64,000 nt of DNA from Microterricola viridarii (GCF_001542775.1 NZ_CP014145.1:1426001-1490000), one strand, 5' to 3'. Shown: positions 9,199-21,593, numbered from the stretch's first letter. A program made the numbers and translations. The notes: a model not told the origin generated them from the sequence alone.

Positions 9199-11589
9199 AT
9201 GACGACACCGCACCCCGGCAGCGCAGCCGAACTCGTTTCCCTGCTCACGCTCGACGAGAAGATCCTTCTGCTCTCCGGAGCCAATATGTGGGCGACCGCG
9301 GCGGTGGGCACGATTCCCTCGACGTTCCTCGCGAACGGACCGACCGGGGTCGGCAAGCAGGCATCAGACAGCGACCACGTCGGCGCCGGCGAGATGCTGC
9401 CCGCCACCGCCTTCCCCTCGCCCTCCGTGCTCGCGTCATCCTGGGATGTGGAGCTCGTCGAGGAGGTCGGCGTCGCGCTCGGCCGCGAATCGCGCGCGAA
9501 GGATGTCGGCGTGTTGCTCGGCCCGGGCCTCAATATCAAACGCCACCCGGGCGGCGGGCGCGTGTTCGAGTACTTCTCCGAAGACCCGCACCTGGCCGGC
9601 AAGATCGCTGCCGCAGTCGTGCGCGGCGTGCAGTCGCAGGGTGTCGGCTCGTCGATCAAGCACTTCGCCGGCAACAACCAGGAGACCTTCCGGATGCGTC
9701 TGGACTCCATTATCGACGAGCGCACCCTGCGCGAGATCTACCTCACCGGCTTCGAGATCGCGGTGAAGGAATCCGATCCGTGGACGGTGATGAGCTCCTA
9801 CAACCTGATCAACGGCGAGCACCCCGGCGAGTCGCAGCGACTCCTCGCGCAGATCCTGCGCGAGGAATGGGGCTTCACCGGCCTCGTCATGAGCGACTGG
9901 TTCGCCGTGTCAGACCGCCCGGCCGCTCTCCGCGCCGGCCTCGACCTGGAGATGCCGGGCAATGACGGGCTCTGGTCCGGGCGGGTCAGGAAGGCCATCG
10001 CCGATGGCTCGCTCACCATCGCCGATGTGGATGCCGCCGCCACCCGGGTTGCCGCACTGGCCCTGCGTGCCGCCGCCGAGTCCGCCGGTCCCGCCGTCAC
10101 GGCCGACTTCGACGCCCACCACGCCCTCGCTCGCCGCGCCGCCGCGGCCGGCACCGTGCTGCTCAGCAACGACGGCATCCTGCCGCTGCGCCCGGAAGGC
10201 ACCATCGCGATCATCGGCTCCGCTGCCGAAACCCCGCGCTTCCAGGGCGTCGGCAGCGCACACGTCAACGCCATCACTGTCGAGACGGTTCTGGATGCGC
10301 TGCCCGCACGCCTCGGCACCGACGCGGAGTACACCTTCGTGCGGGGCTACGACGCCAAGTCCGGCGCCGTCAGCGCCGAGGACTCCGCTGCGGCGCAGGC
10401 CGCGGCAGCGGCCGCCGACGTCGCCATCATCATCCTGGCGATCCCGGCCGGTGGCGAGGCGGAGGGCGTCGACCGCGCGCACCTCGTCTTCCCGCCCGAC
10501 ATGAACGAGCTGGTGCGCACCGTGACGGCGGCGAACCCGCGCACGGTCGTGGTGCTCGTCAACGGCGCGCCGCTCGAGATGCCGTGGGCGGACGCCCCGG
10601 CTGCGCTCCTAGAGACGTACCTCGGCGGCCAGGCCTCCGGGCCGGCCATCGTCGACGTGCTGTTCGGCGATGCGGAGCCGGGCGGCCGTCTCGGTGAGAG
10701 CTTTCCGGTCACGGCATCCGATCTTCCGGCGGCCGCGAACTTCCCGACCACCACGCCCACGCAGGTGCAGTACCGCGAGAACATCTATGTCGGCTACCGC
10801 TTCCACGACACGTTCGAGGTCGCCCCGCGCTTCCCGTTCGGGCACGGCCTGGGCTACACCAGCTTCGAGTACGGCACCGTTGAGGTGTCCGGCAGCGGCG
10901 TCGACCTGGCCTTGACTGTCCCGGTGACCAACTCGGGCGACCGCTTCGGCTCGGAGGTTGTGCAGCTCTATGTGCACGCGACGCACTCCGCCGTCCACCG
11001 CCCGGAGCAGGAGCTCAAGGCGTTCGCCAAGGTGCACCTCGCGCCCGGCGAGACTCAGCGGGTGACTCTGCGCCTGGAGCACCGCTCGTTTGCGATCTAT
11101 GACGTCGCCAGTGCCTCCTGGGCCGCGGAGGCGGGCGACTATGAGATCCGCATCGGTTCCTCCTCACGCGACATCCGCAGCGCAACGATCGTGCTTCTCG
11201 ACACGGGCGAGATCGTCACGCCCGTCGAGCGCCCGGCCCGCGCGGTGGCCAGCCAGGCCGAGTTCGCACGCCTGCTCGGCGGCCCGGTGCCCGCCGCGAA
11301 GGGGCTCGTGCCGTTCAGCATCAACTCCCCCATCGACGATCTGCGCACCACCTGGCTCGGCCGCCGACTCCACGGCGCGCTGCTCGGCGTCATCACCAAG
11401 AGCCTTCCGGCCGATGGCGACGACGACATGAAGGCGATGATGGACGCCGTGGTCGGCGGGATGCCGCTGCGCACCCTCGTCGCGAACTCCGGCGGCAAGC
11501 TCACCCTCGACACCATGGCCCGCATCGTGGGCGTGCTGAACACCGCCTCCGCCCAGGCCCGTCGGGCCCGAAGCGCAGCCAAGCGCTAA
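9199..11589 (+). CDS. Glycoside hydrolase family 3 (beta-glucosidase type), cytoplasmic
   Basis: A 796-residue enzyme. The start at 9199 follows AAGGAAG. The N-terminal TIM barrel has the substrate-binding KHFAGNN motif and the catalytic nucleophile in VMSDW (Asp233). The second alpha/beta domain and a C-terminal fibronectin-III-like domain (FPFGHGLGYTSF) follow. The family releases terminal beta-linked sugars. There is no signal peptide, so it acts on imported oligosaccharides. About 110 residues extend past the Fn3 domain (from VERPARAV to the end), with a helical region containing DDDMKAMMDAVVGGMP; this tail is also seen in the second GH3 at 48-50 kb. A strong terminator follows. Confidence 0.93.
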   Translation: MTTPHPGSAAELVSLLTLDEKILLLSGANMWATAAVGTIPSTFLANGPTGVGKQASDSDHVGAGEMLPATAFPSPSVLASSWDVELVEEVGVALGRESRAKDVGVLLGPGLNIKRHPGGGRVFEYFSEDPHLAGKIAAAVVRGVQSQGVGSSIKHFAGNNQETFRMRLDSIIDERTLREIYLTGFEIAVKESDPWTVMSSYNLINGEHPGESQRLLAQILREEWGFTGLVMSDWFAVSDRPAALRAGLDLEMPGNDGLWSGRVRKAIADGSLTIADVDAAATRVAALALRAAAESAGPAVTADFDAHHALARRAAAAGTVLLSNDGILPLRPEGTIAIIGSAAETPRFQGVGSAHVNAITVETVLDALPARLGTDAEYTFVRGYDAKSGAVSAEDSAAAQAAAAAADVAIIILAIPAGGEAEGVDRAHLVFPPDMNELVRTVTAANPRTVVVLVNGAPLEMPWADAPAALLETYLGGQASGPAIVDVLFGDAEPGGRLGESFPVTASDLPAAANFPTTTPTQVQYRENIYVGYRFHDTFEVAPRFPFGHGLGYTSFEYGTVEVSGSGVDLALTVPVTNSGDRFGSEVVQLYVHATHSAVHRPEQELKAFAKVHLAPGETQRVTLRLEHRSFAIYDVASASWAAEAGDYEIRIGSSSRDIRSATIVLLDTGEIVTPVERPARAVASQAEFARLLGGPVPAAKGLVPFSINSPIDDLRTTWLGRRLHGALLGVITKSLPADGDDDMKAMMDAVVGGMPLRTLVANSGGKLTLDTMARIVGVLNTASAQARRARSAAKR

Positions 11590-11618
11590 CCCAGCGTCAG
11601 ACAACGACCAGAGACGCG

Positions 11619-11646
11619 AAAAGCCCCCGAGAATTCGGGGGCTTTT
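11619..11646. terminator. Bidirectional intrinsic terminator
   Basis: AAAAGCCCCCGA, loop GAA, TTCGGGGGCTTTT: a 12-bp stem flanked by A and T runs on both strands. It separates the rightward GH3 gene from the leftward tRNA-Val gene and can serve both. Confidence 0.92.
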
Positions 11647-11665
11647 CTGCGTGAGTGAATCACTG

Positions 11666-11738
11666 TGGGCCCTACCGGGCTCGAACCGATGACATCCACG
11701 GTGTAAACGTGGCGCTCTACCAACTGAGCTAAAGGCCC
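11666..11738 (-). tRNA. tRNA-Val (anticodon TAC)
   Basis: The 73-nt minus-strand sequence folds as a cloverleaf: acceptor GGGCCTT with AGGGCCC, D-arm TAGCTCAGTTGG, anticodon stem CCACG/CGTGG around loop TTTACAC (anticodon TAC, valine), and T-arm GGTTCGAGCC. No CCA is encoded. It reads toward the terminator beside the GH3 gene. Confidence 0.96.
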
Positions 11739-11833
11739 ATTGCGCGCAATCACGCGCAACGACTCATCTACCTTACCGACAATTTCGGATGCCGCGCGCC
11801 ACTGGCCCCGGCCGACGATCGCTGCCTACACTC

Positions 11834-12556
11834 ATGGTCATGCGCATCTCGCCGACGAAGGACGATGGCCGCGACGCCCAGGAGCGCCGCTCGGAGACGC
11901 GTTGGCCGGCGTTCGCCGGGCTCATGGTGGCGCTGCTGCTCTACGTGAGCGTGCCGAACCCGGACACGGCCACGCTGCGCCAGGTCGCCACGGTGATTTT
12001 GCTGCTCATGTTCATCCCGTTGGTCATCGTGAACCCGCACCGGCTCACCCGGCAGACGCAGTGGTCGCGCTGGCTCTCCATCAGTTTCGCGGCCGTGCTC
12101 GTGATCGCCAACCAGGTCAACGTCACCTACGTCATCCGCTCGCTCATCGACGGCTCGGCAAACGGCACGACCTTGCTGCTCACCGCCCTGCAGGTCTGGA
12201 TCGCGAACGTCGTCGCGTTCGGCCTGCTCTACTGGGAGCTCGACCGCGGCGGGCCCGTCGCCCGCGGAAACCTGCAACGGCCCCAACTGCCCATCGCCGA
12301 CTTCAAGTTCCCGCAGGACGAGAGCGGCGACGACGTCGACGAGATCCGCCGCGTCTCCTCCGCCGCGGCCGACTGGCGTCCGGGCTACGTCGACTACCTC
12401 TACGTGTCGCTGACGAACATGATGGCGTTCAGCCCGACGGATGCCATGCCGATGCGCTCCCGCACCAAGATCATCATGGCGAGTCAGGCCCTGACCGGCT
12501 TCATTCTGCTCGCGCTGGTCATCTCTCGTGCGGTGAACATCCTCGCCTCGAACTAG
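11834..12556 (+). CDS. Membrane protein of unknown function (channel-like C-terminus)
   Basis: A protein of about 240 residues with five or six membrane segments (FAGLMVALLLYVSV, VATVILLLMFIPLV, WLSISFAAVLVIANQ, ALQVWIANVVAFGLLYW, ALTGFILLALVISRAVNIL). Between the last two helices is YVDYLYVSLTNMMAFSPTDA, which resembles the pore-loop region of two-helix ion-channel domains but lacks a TVGYG filter. Such proteins are conserved in actinobacteria without known function. The start is uncertain (ATG at 11834 or 11840) because no clear ribosome site is seen. It is convergent with the peroxiredoxin gene. Confidence 0.75.
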   Translation: MVMRISPTKDDGRDAQERRSETRWPAFAGLMVALLLYVSVPNPDTATLRQVATVILLLMFIPLVIVNPHRLTRQTQWSRWLSISFAAVLVIANQVNVTYVIRSLIDGSANGTTLLLTALQVWIANVVAFGLLYWELDRGGPVARGNLQRPQLPIADFKFPQDESGDDVDEIRRVSSAAADWRPGYVDYLYVSLTNMMAFSPTDAMPMRSRTKIIMASQALTGFILLALVISRAVNILASN

Positions 12557-12562
12557 CGGCGA

Positions 12563-13030
12563 TCAGGCGGCGGGGAGCTCGGCGAGGGCGGCCCGGTAGG
12601 CGTCGAGCTGGCGGGCCTCGCCGGGCGCCGTGACGAAGTGGCCCCGGATCACGCCGTCCTTGTCGATCAGCACGGTGGCGCGGGTCGCGAAGCCCTTGTC
12701 CTCGATGAACGCGTCATACTCGCGGGCGACCGCGCCGTGCGGCCAGAAGTCGGCCAACAGCGGGAAGCCGTAGCCCTCCTGCTCGCCCCAGGCCCGCAGA
12801 GCGTACTTGGAGTCGACGGACACGCCGATGAGCTCCACATCGCGATCAGCGAACAAGGACAGATTGTCGCGCAGCTCACACAGCTCCCCCGTGCACGTGC
12901 CGGAGAAGGCCAACGGGAAGAACACCAGCGCGACGGCTTTCTCGCCGCGGAAATCACTGAGCTTCACGCTCTGACCCCACTGATTGGTCAACTCGAAATC
13001 GGGGGCGATCTCGCCGATCTGCAGCGTCAC
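12563..13030 (-). CDS. ahpE: AhpE-like peroxiredoxin
   Basis: A 155-residue thiol peroxidase that reduces hydrogen and organic peroxides. The GTG start at 13030 follows AAGGAG. It begins IGEIAPDFEL, and the peroxidatic Cys46 lies in FSGTCTGELC, matching the one-cysteine AhpE subgroup of mycobacteria (Cys45 there); the second Cys51 is close by and not a typical resolving position. It is cytoplasmic and lies divergent from aceE, sharing a 220-bp intergenic region. The frame stays open far upstream through the antisense strand of aceE, but the fold starts here. Confidence 0.9.
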   Translation of the reverse strand: MTLQIGEIAPDFELTNQWGQSVKLSDFRGEKAVALVFFPLAFSGTCTGELCELRDNLSLFADRDVELIGVSVDSKYALRAWGEQEGYGFPLLADFWPHGAVAREYDAFIEDKGFATRATVLIDKDGVIRGHFVTAPGEARQLDAYRAALAELPAA

Positions 13031-13252
13031 TGTGGGGTCTCCTTGTCTGTTTCGGCCTCTCTGCGGCCGAACGCACGGCTCGATCGTAGCCGCCCCGTGT
13101 CCACGTAGCCGAAATAGAATCAATAGGATGGCGTACTGTGCCCGGTCGCGACCCGACCTGGTTTTCGTCTGTGTGAAGCATCGGCACTTGAGCGCCAAAG
13201 CAGGGCAAGACCCCCACACGCGATCGGTACTAAACAAAGAGAGAGGTCGACT

Positions 13253-15979
<2,727 letters not shown>

Positions 15980-15985
15980 CAAACC

Positions 15986-17203
15986 GTGGCGACGAGGCCG
16001 AAGACAAAAGAAGAGACGCTGGCGTGGCTGCGCACCCTCTCCGGGGAGCTGTCCACCGCAACGCTGAAGCGTCTTGAGGAGACGCTGCCCTGGTATGGCG
16101 ACATGCCACCGGGGCGGCGCTCCGCCGTCGGCCTCGTCGCGCAAGCGGGCATCACCTCGTTCATCTCCTGGTACGACGACCCGGCCTCGACGCCGTGGAT
16201 CGCCGCGGATGTGTTCGGGGCCGCCCCGCGTGAACTTCTGCGCTCGGTCAGCCTGCAGCAGACGCTGCAGCTGATCCGGGTTGTCGTCGAGGTCGTCGAG
16301 GACCGCATCAAGGACCGTGGCGAGGGCCTGCACGAGGCGATCCTGCTCTACTCGCGGGAGATCGCCTTCGGCGCCGCCGACGTCTACGCCCGCGCCGCAG
16401 AGGCCCGCGGGCTGTGGGACGCCCGGCTCGAGGCTTTGGTCGTCGACTCCATCCTCGCCGGCGAATACGACGACGAGCTGCCGAGCCGCATCGCGGCCCT
16501 CGGCTGGCACGGCCACGGCGAGGTCGCTGTACTCGTCGGCACCACGCCGCGCATGCTGGATGTCGACCAGTTGCGCCGCGCTGCCCGACACATGGCCTCA
16601 GACGTACTCATTGGAGTGCAGGGCAACCGCTTGGTGCTCGTGATCGGCCGCTCCCAGCCGCCGCCCGGGGCCAACACCGAGGCGGAGGACGAGTCCAAGC
16701 CGAGCGAACCCCTGATCAGCTTCATGGAGATGGCCGTGCAGCTGGAGCCGCACTTCGGCCTTGGCCACCTCGTGCTCGGCCACGAAGTGCCCAACCTGGT
16801 GGATGCCTCCAAGAGCGCGAAGGCGGCTCTGGCCGGGTTCGCCGTCGCCCACTCCTGGCGGCACGCCCCGCGCCCGGTGCAGGCCGATGACCTGCTGCCG
16901 GAGCGCGCCCTGGCCGGCGATCCGCTCGCCCGCGCCACCCTCATCCACCGCATCTACCGCCCCCTGCAAGCGCACTCCACCGAGCTGCTCACCACCTTGT
17001 GGTGCTACCTCGACAACGGGCGCTCGCTCGAGGCGACGGCGCGCGAGCTCTTCGTGCACCCGAACACCGTGCGCTACCGCCTGAAGCGGGTCTCCGAGGT
17101 GATCGGCTGGGATGCCACCGGCGCCCGCGAGGCCCTGATCTTGCAGTCGGCGCTCATCATCGGCTCCATCAGCGACCACGACGGCCTGCGCCGACGCCGC
17201 TGA
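15986..17203 (+). CDS. fasR: FasR-like regulator of fatty acid synthesis (PucR-type HTH)
   Basis: A 405-residue regulator with a GTG start six bases after the aceE stop. The C-terminal PucR/CdaR helix-turn-helix reads LDNGRSLEATARELFVHPNT followed by VRYRLKRVSEVIG. The central GGDEF-like region lacks catalytic signatures. In Streptomyces, FasR is encoded directly upstream of the fabD-fabH-acpP-fabF genes and activates them. The identical neighbourhood here (fabD starts about 95 bases downstream) supports that role. Effector and binding site are not directly visible; a palindrome in the fasR-fabD gap is a candidate site. Confidence 0.88.
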   Translation: MATRPKTKEETLAWLRTLSGELSTATLKRLEETLPWYGDMPPGRRSAVGLVAQAGITSFISWYDDPASTPWIAADVFGAAPRELLRSVSLQQTLQLIRVVVEVVEDRIKDRGEGLHEAILLYSREIAFGAADVYARAAEARGLWDARLEALVVDSILAGEYDDELPSRIAALGWHGHGEVAVLVGTTPRMLDVDQLRRAARHMASDVLIGVQGNRLVLVIGRSQPPPGANTEAEDESKPSEPLISFMEMAVQLEPHFGLGHLVLGHEVPNLVDASKSAKAALAGFAVAHSWRHAPRPVQADDLLPERALAGDPLARATLIHRIYRPLQAHSTELLTTLWCYLDNGRSLEATARELFVHPNTVRYRLKRVSEVIGWDATGAREALILQSALIIGSISDHDGLRRRR

Positions 17204-17216
17204 TCTGCCCCACGAT

Positions 17217-17233
17217 TTGTGCGAGATTCACAA
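17217..17233. promoter_or_regulatory. Candidate operator upstream of fabD
   Basis: TTGTG and CACAA form an inverted repeat with seven bases between them, in the 96-bp gap between fasR and fabD, about 70 bases before the fabD start. It could bind FasR. The arms are only 5 bp, so chance cannot be excluded. Confidence 0.35.
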
Positions 17234-17299
17234 GGGTCTCGCCGATACGCTGTCGATGTTCCACATCACAGCACGGCATGAGATTGGCAAACTAGAGAA

Positions 17300-18217
17300 G
17301 TGATCGTCGTCGTATGCCCTGGACAGGGCTCCCAAACTCCCGGCTTCCTCGAACCCTGGCTTGCTGAGCCACAGTTCGCCGAGCGCCTGCGTGCGCTCTC
17401 GGATGCCGCAGGAACCGACCTGCTCGCCCACGGCACAGTGAGCGACGCCGACACGATCCGCGACACCGCGATCGCCCAGCCGCTCATCGTCGCTGCCGGC
17501 ATCCTCACCCTGCAGGCACTGCTTGCCGACGGCCGTCGCGAGAAGATCGCCGGCATCGCCGGGCACTCCGTCGGTGAGATCACCGCGGCAGCCGGCGCCG
17601 GCATCCTGAGCGACGACGACGCACTCCGCTTCGTCGGTGAGCGTGGCCGCGCCATGGCCGCAGCCGCCGCACTCGAGCCAACCGGCATGAGCGCCGTCCT
17701 CGGCGGCGACGAGGCTGAGCTCCTCGCCCGCCTCGCCGAGCTCGGCCTGGAGCCGGCCAACTACAACGGCGGCGGGCAGATCGTCGTCGCCGGCGCGCTG
17801 CCCGCCCTCGCCACCCTGGCCGAGGAGCCGCCGGCCAAGAGTCGCGTCATCCCGCTGCAGGTCGCCGGAGCGTTCCACACCCGCTACATGGTGCCGGCCG
17901 TCGCCCACCTCAGCGAGGTCGCCGCGACGCTCGCCCCCAACGACCCGACACTGCCCATCTGGAGCAACAAGGACGGCGCGCTGGTCTCCAGCGGCTCGCG
18001 CTTCGTCGAACTGCTCGTCGGCCAGGTCTCCTCCCCCGTGCGCTGGGACCTCTGCATGGAGTCGTTCGCCGCGGCAGGCGTCACCGGCATCATCGAACTG
18101 GCCCCGGCCGGCGCGCTCACCGGGCTCGCCAAGCGCGCGCTGCGCGGCGTTCCGAGCGTCGCCATCAAGACCCCCGATGACCTGGCTGCGGCCTTCGAGC
18201 TCATCGACAACGCGTAG
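17300..18217 (+). CDS. fabD: Malonyl-CoA:ACP transacylase
   Basis: A 305-residue enzyme that moves malonyl from CoA to acyl carrier protein, the first step of type II fatty acid synthesis. It begins with VCPGQGSQ. The active-site Ser90 lies in GHSVGE, and the His in GAFHTRYM completes the dyad. The GTG start is eight bases after a weak AGAG site. It is the first gene of the fabD-fabH-acpP-fabF operon in the cytoplasm. Confidence 0.97.
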   Translation: MIVVVCPGQGSQTPGFLEPWLAEPQFAERLRALSDAAGTDLLAHGTVSDADTIRDTAIAQPLIVAAGILTLQALLADGRREKIAGIAGHSVGEITAAAGAGILSDDDALRFVGERGRAMAAAAALEPTGMSAVLGGDEAELLARLAELGLEPANYNGGGQIVVAGALPALATLAEEPPAKSRVIPLQVAGAFHTRYMVPAVAHLSEVAATLAPNDPTLPIWSNKDGALVSSGSRFVELLVGQVSSPVRWDLCMESFAAAGVTGIIELAPAGALTGLAKRALRGVPSVAIKTPDDLAAAFELIDNA

Positions 18218-18251
18218 TCACACTCCTCCACAGCAGATCGGCACACAGAAC

Positions 18252-19256
18252 ATGACCCGTCCAACACTGCAGCAGTCGCACGGACCCGCCTACACCCGCA
18301 TCTACGCGGTCGGCGCGGCCCGCGGCTCCGTCGCCGTCACCAACGACGACATTGCCGGGCCGATCGACTCCTCCGACGAGTGGATCCAGCAGCGCACCGG
18401 CATCATCACCCGCATGCGGGCGACGGCCGACGTCTCTGCCCTCGACCTGGCCACGGATGCCGCCCGCGAGGCCATCGAGCGCAGCGGTGTCGCCCCTGAG
18501 CTCATCGACGCCGTGATCGTCGCCACCATCAGCAACACGCAGCAGACCCCGTCGATGGCTGCCGTCGTCGCCGACCGCGTCGGCGCGAACCCCGCCGCCG
18601 CCTATGACATGAACGCGGCCTGCGCCGGCTACGCCTACGGCGTGGCCCAGGCCGACGCGCTGATCCGCTCCGGCGCCGCGCACTACGCGCTCGTCATCGG
18701 TGCAGAGAAGCTCTCGGACGTCGTCGACCCCACCGACCGCAGCATCTCGTTCCTGCTCGGCGACGGCGCAGGCGCCATCGTGATCGGGCCGAGCGAGTTC
18801 CCCGGCATCTCCCGGACCATCTGGGGATCCGACGGATCCAAGGCGCACGCGGTTGCGATGAACAGCACCCTCGTCGACTTCCGCGACGGCGTCTCGGAGT
18901 GGCCGACCCTCCGCCAGGAGGGCCAGACCGTCTTCCGCTGGGCCGTGTGGGACATGGCGAAGGTGGCCAAGGAGGCCCTCGCGGCAGCCGGCATCACCGC
19001 AGCCGACCTCGCGGCCTTCATTCCGCACCAGGCCAACATGCGCATCATCGACGAGTTCGCCAAGCAGCTGAAGCTGCCGGAGAGCGTCGCGATCGCCCGC
19101 GACATCGCGACCACCGGCAACACCTCGGCGGCGTCGATCCCGCTGGCCACCCACCGTCTGCTCGAGGAACACCCCGAGCTGAGCGGCGGCCTCGCCCTGC
19201 AGATCGGCTTCGGCGCCGGTCTGGTCTTCGGCGCGCAAGTCGTGGTGCTGCCTTAA
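18252..19256 (+). CDS. fabH: 3-oxoacyl-ACP synthase III
   Basis: A 334-residue condensing enzyme that joins acetyl- or branched acyl-CoA with malonyl-ACP to start chains. The catalytic Cys124 is in NAACAGYAYG, His in IPHQANMR and Asn in TTGNTSAASIP. The ATG at 18252 is chosen because an upstream in-frame start would overlap the end of fabD; no strong ribosome site is seen. In Microbacteriaceae, which make mostly iso and anteiso acids, FabH is expected to use branched primers, and the bkd operon at 31-35 kb could supply them (inference). Confidence 0.96.
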   Translation: MTRPTLQQSHGPAYTRIYAVGAARGSVAVTNDDIAGPIDSSDEWIQQRTGIITRMRATADVSALDLATDAAREAIERSGVAPELIDAVIVATISNTQQTPSMAAVVADRVGANPAAAYDMNAACAGYAYGVAQADALIRSGAAHYALVIGAEKLSDVVDPTDRSISFLLGDGAGAIVIGPSEFPGISRTIWGSDGSKAHAVAMNSTLVDFRDGVSEWPTLRQEGQTVFRWAVWDMAKVAKEALAAAGITAADLAAFIPHQANMRIIDEFAKQLKLPESVAIARDIATTGNTSAASIPLATHRLLEEHPELSGGLALQIGFGAGLVFGAQVVVLP

Positions 19257-19321
19257 CAGTCCTGCCGTCCCCCTAAACTAGGTGGCGGTCAAACGAAACA
19301 CCCCCTCAAGGAGAAAACAAC

Positions 19322-19570
19322 ATGGCATTGTCCACCGAAGAAGTTCTTGCCGGCCTGGCCGAGCTCATCAACGACGAGACTGGCATCGCGACCGACACGG
19401 TTGAGCTGGGCAAGTCGTTCACCGACGACCTCGACATCGACTCCATCTCGATGATGACGATTGTCGTCAACGCCGAAGAGAAGTTCGACGTCAAGATCCC
19501 CGACGAAGAGGTCAAGAACCTCAAGACCGTTGGTGACGCTGTCACCTTCATCGTCGGAGCCCAGGCTTAA
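19322..19570 (+). CDS. acpP: Acyl carrier protein
   Basis: An 82-residue acidic four-helix carrier. Ser41 in the DLDIDSISMM motif receives the 4'-phosphopantetheine arm. A strong AAGGAG site lies nine bases before ATG, fitting high expression. It lies between fabH and fabF and carries the growing acyl chain. Confidence 0.97.
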   Translation: MALSTEEVLAGLAELINDETGIATDTVELGKSFTDDLDIDSISMMTIVVNAEEKFDVKIPDEEVKNLKTVGDAVTFIVGAQA

Positions 19571-19660
19571 GACCGTTTCCCCGTCTGGCGGGCCGGGATC
19601 ACCGGCCCGCTTGACGGAGCATGCCCGCTTGTTCCTCACTGCGTGGAGAGTTTGACCGTT

Positions 19661-20896
19661 ATGACCAAAAAGATCGTTGTTACAGGCATCGGTGCGACAT
19701 CGCCCCTCGGCGGAACCGCACCAGAGACCTGGGAGGCACTGCTCGCCGGTGTCTCCGGCGCAGACACGCTCCCCTTCGAGTGGGTTGAGCAGTACGAGCT
19801 TCCCGTGAAGTTCGCCGCCCGCGCCAAGGTTCGCCCCGAGGAAGTGCTGGAGCGCCCCGTCGCCAAGCGCCTCGACCCGTCGGCACAGTTCGCCCTGATC
19901 TCTGCCATGGAGGCGTGGGCGGATGCCGGCGCACCCGACGTCGCCCCCGAGCGCCTCGGCGTCGACTTCGCCACCGGCATCGGCGGCATCTGGACCCTGC
20001 TCGACGCCTGGGACGTGCTGCGCGAGAAGGGCCCCCGCCGGGTCCTCCCGATGACCGTTCCGATGCTGATGCCGAACGCGGCATCAGCGGCCGTGTCGAT
20101 GCACTTCGGCGCGCGTGCCTTCGCACGCACCGTCGCCTCCGCCTGCGCGTCCAGCACCGAGTCGATCGTCAACGCCTACGAGCACCTGCAGGCCGGCTAC
20201 GCCGACGTCGTGATCGCAGGTGGCACCGAGAGCGCCATCCACCCGATCACCATGGCCTCGTTCTCGTCGATGCAGGCCCTCTCCAAGCGGAACGACGACC
20301 CGTCGCACGCCTCCCGCCCGTACAGCGTCGACCGTGACGGCTTCGTCATGGGCGAAGGCGCGGCCAGCCTCGTGCTGGAGACGGAAGAGCACGCCCTGGC
20401 CCGCGGCGTCCGCATCTACGCGGAGGTCGCCGGTGGCGGCGTCACCGCCGACTCGTACCACATCACCGCCAACGACCCGGAGGGTCGCGGCGCCAGCCGC
20501 GCCGTCGAGAAGGCGCTCGAGCTGGCCGGTGCACGCCCGGAGGACGTCACCCACATCAACGCGCACGCCACCAGCACGCCCGTCGGCGACATCGCCGAGT
20601 ACGCCGCCCTCAAGGCCGTGTTCGGTGAGCGCGTCAACGAGATCCCCGTGTCAGGCACGAAGGGCGCAACCGGCCACCTCCTCGGTGGAACCGGCGCACT
20701 CGAGGCCATCTTCACGATCCTCGCGATCCGCGACCGCGTGGCACCGCCCACGATCAACCTGACGACACAGGACCCCGAGATCCCGCTGACCATCTCCGGG
20801 CAGCCGATGCCGCTCGGCGACGGCCCGCAGCTGGCCATCTCGAACTCCTTCGGCTTCGGCGGCCACAACGCCGTCGTCGCGTTCCGGAGCGTCTAG
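19661..20896 (+). CDS. fabF: 3-oxoacyl-ACP synthase II
   Basis: A 411-residue chain-elongating condensing enzyme. The catalytic triad is visible: Cys162 in SACASSTES, His in NAHATSTPVGD, and His in KGATGHLLGG. The C-terminus has the GFGGHNA signature. The start at ATG 19661 follows GGAGAG; an in-frame start six codons earlier is less likely. It is the last gene of the operon and is followed by a strong terminator. Confidence 0.97.
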   Translation: MTKKIVVTGIGATSPLGGTAPETWEALLAGVSGADTLPFEWVEQYELPVKFAARAKVRPEEVLERPVAKRLDPSAQFALISAMEAWADAGAPDVAPERLGVDFATGIGGIWTLLDAWDVLREKGPRRVLPMTVPMLMPNAASAAVSMHFGARAFARTVASACASSTESIVNAYEHLQAGYADVVIAGGTESAIHPITMASFSSMQALSKRNDDPSHASRPYSVDRDGFVMGEGAASLVLETEEHALARGVRIYAEVAGGGVTADSYHITANDPEGRGASRAVEKALELAGARPEDVTHINAHATSTPVGDIAEYAALKAVFGERVNEIPVSGTKGATGHLLGGTGALEAIFTILAIRDRVAPPTINLTTQDPEIPLTISGQPMPLGDGPQLAISNSFGFGGHNAVVAFRSV

Positions 20897-20915
20897 CCCG
20901 CACTCGCAGTCGCTC

Positions 20916-20949
20916 AGAAGGCCCGCTCGGTATTCCGTGCGGGCCTTCT
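20916..20949. terminator. Intrinsic terminator after fabF
   Basis: AGAAGGCCCGC and GCGGGCCTTCT form an 11-bp stem with a 12-base loop, followed by a short GCGTTT. It ends the fab operon and may also stop the convergent DUF3145 gene. Confidence 0.85.
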
Positions 20950-20970
20950 GCGTTTGTGGAGGCTGCGGGG

Positions 20971-21492
20971 CTAGCCGGTCTTGTGCAGCCAGATCACCGG
21001 CGAGAAGTCGCTGGCATAGCGGAACACGTCGAGCTCGTCGTCCCATTCCTGGCCGAGGGCGAGCCGCAACTCCCGGTGCAACTCCAGCGCATCCGTTCCC
21101 GCGCGCTGCATCGCGGAGCGGATGCGATCCTCCGGCACGACCATGTTGCCCGCACTGTCGACCTGCACCCAGACGATGCCGAGGCTCGGCGTGTGCATCC
21201 AGCGCGACCCGTCAGAGCCGCTGCCGGCATCCTCTGTCACCTCGAAGCGCAACTGCTCCCAGCCGTGCAGGGCCGAGGCGATGGCGGCGCCCATGCCGCG
21301 CTCGCCCTCCCAGTAGAACTCGGCGCGTAGGCAGCCGTCGAGCGCGGGCTGCCCGGCCCAGTCGAAGTTCACGGCGCGCCCCAGGGCGCGTCCGACGGCC
21401 CATTCGACGTGCGGGCACATGGCTTTGGGCGCCGAATGGACATAAATGACTCCCCGCGCGGCGTTCGCCTGACGGGCAGGTGCTGCCGTCAT
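20971..21492 (-). CDS. DUF3145 protein
   Basis: A 173-residue protein, cytoplasmic by composition. Start at ATG 21492 after ACGGAGAG. Recognisable features are GVIYVHSAPKAMCPHVEWA near the N-terminus, FDWAGQPA, a central WEGERGMGAA, and the C-terminal DDELDVFRYASDF segment. This set defines the actinobacterial DUF3145 family, of unknown function, very often found next to the fab operon as here. The conserved position suggests a link to fatty acid synthesis, but no activity can be read from sequence. Confidence 0.9.
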   Translation of the reverse strand: MTAAPARQANAARGVIYVHSAPKAMCPHVEWAVGRALGRAVNFDWAGQPALDGCLRAEFYWEGERGMGAAIASALHGWEQLRFEVTEDAGSGSDGSRWMHTPSLGIVWVQVDSAGNMVVPEDRIRSAMQRAGTDALELHRELRLALGQEWDDELDVFRYASDFSPVIWLHKTG

Positions 21493-21593
21493 GTTCTCTC
21501 CGTTTCCTCTGAGGTGCGTCTTCCCCAACGACCTCATAAACGGTTCCCATGACGGGCACTCCCCCGATTATGCCCCGAGATCCGCGCCAACGT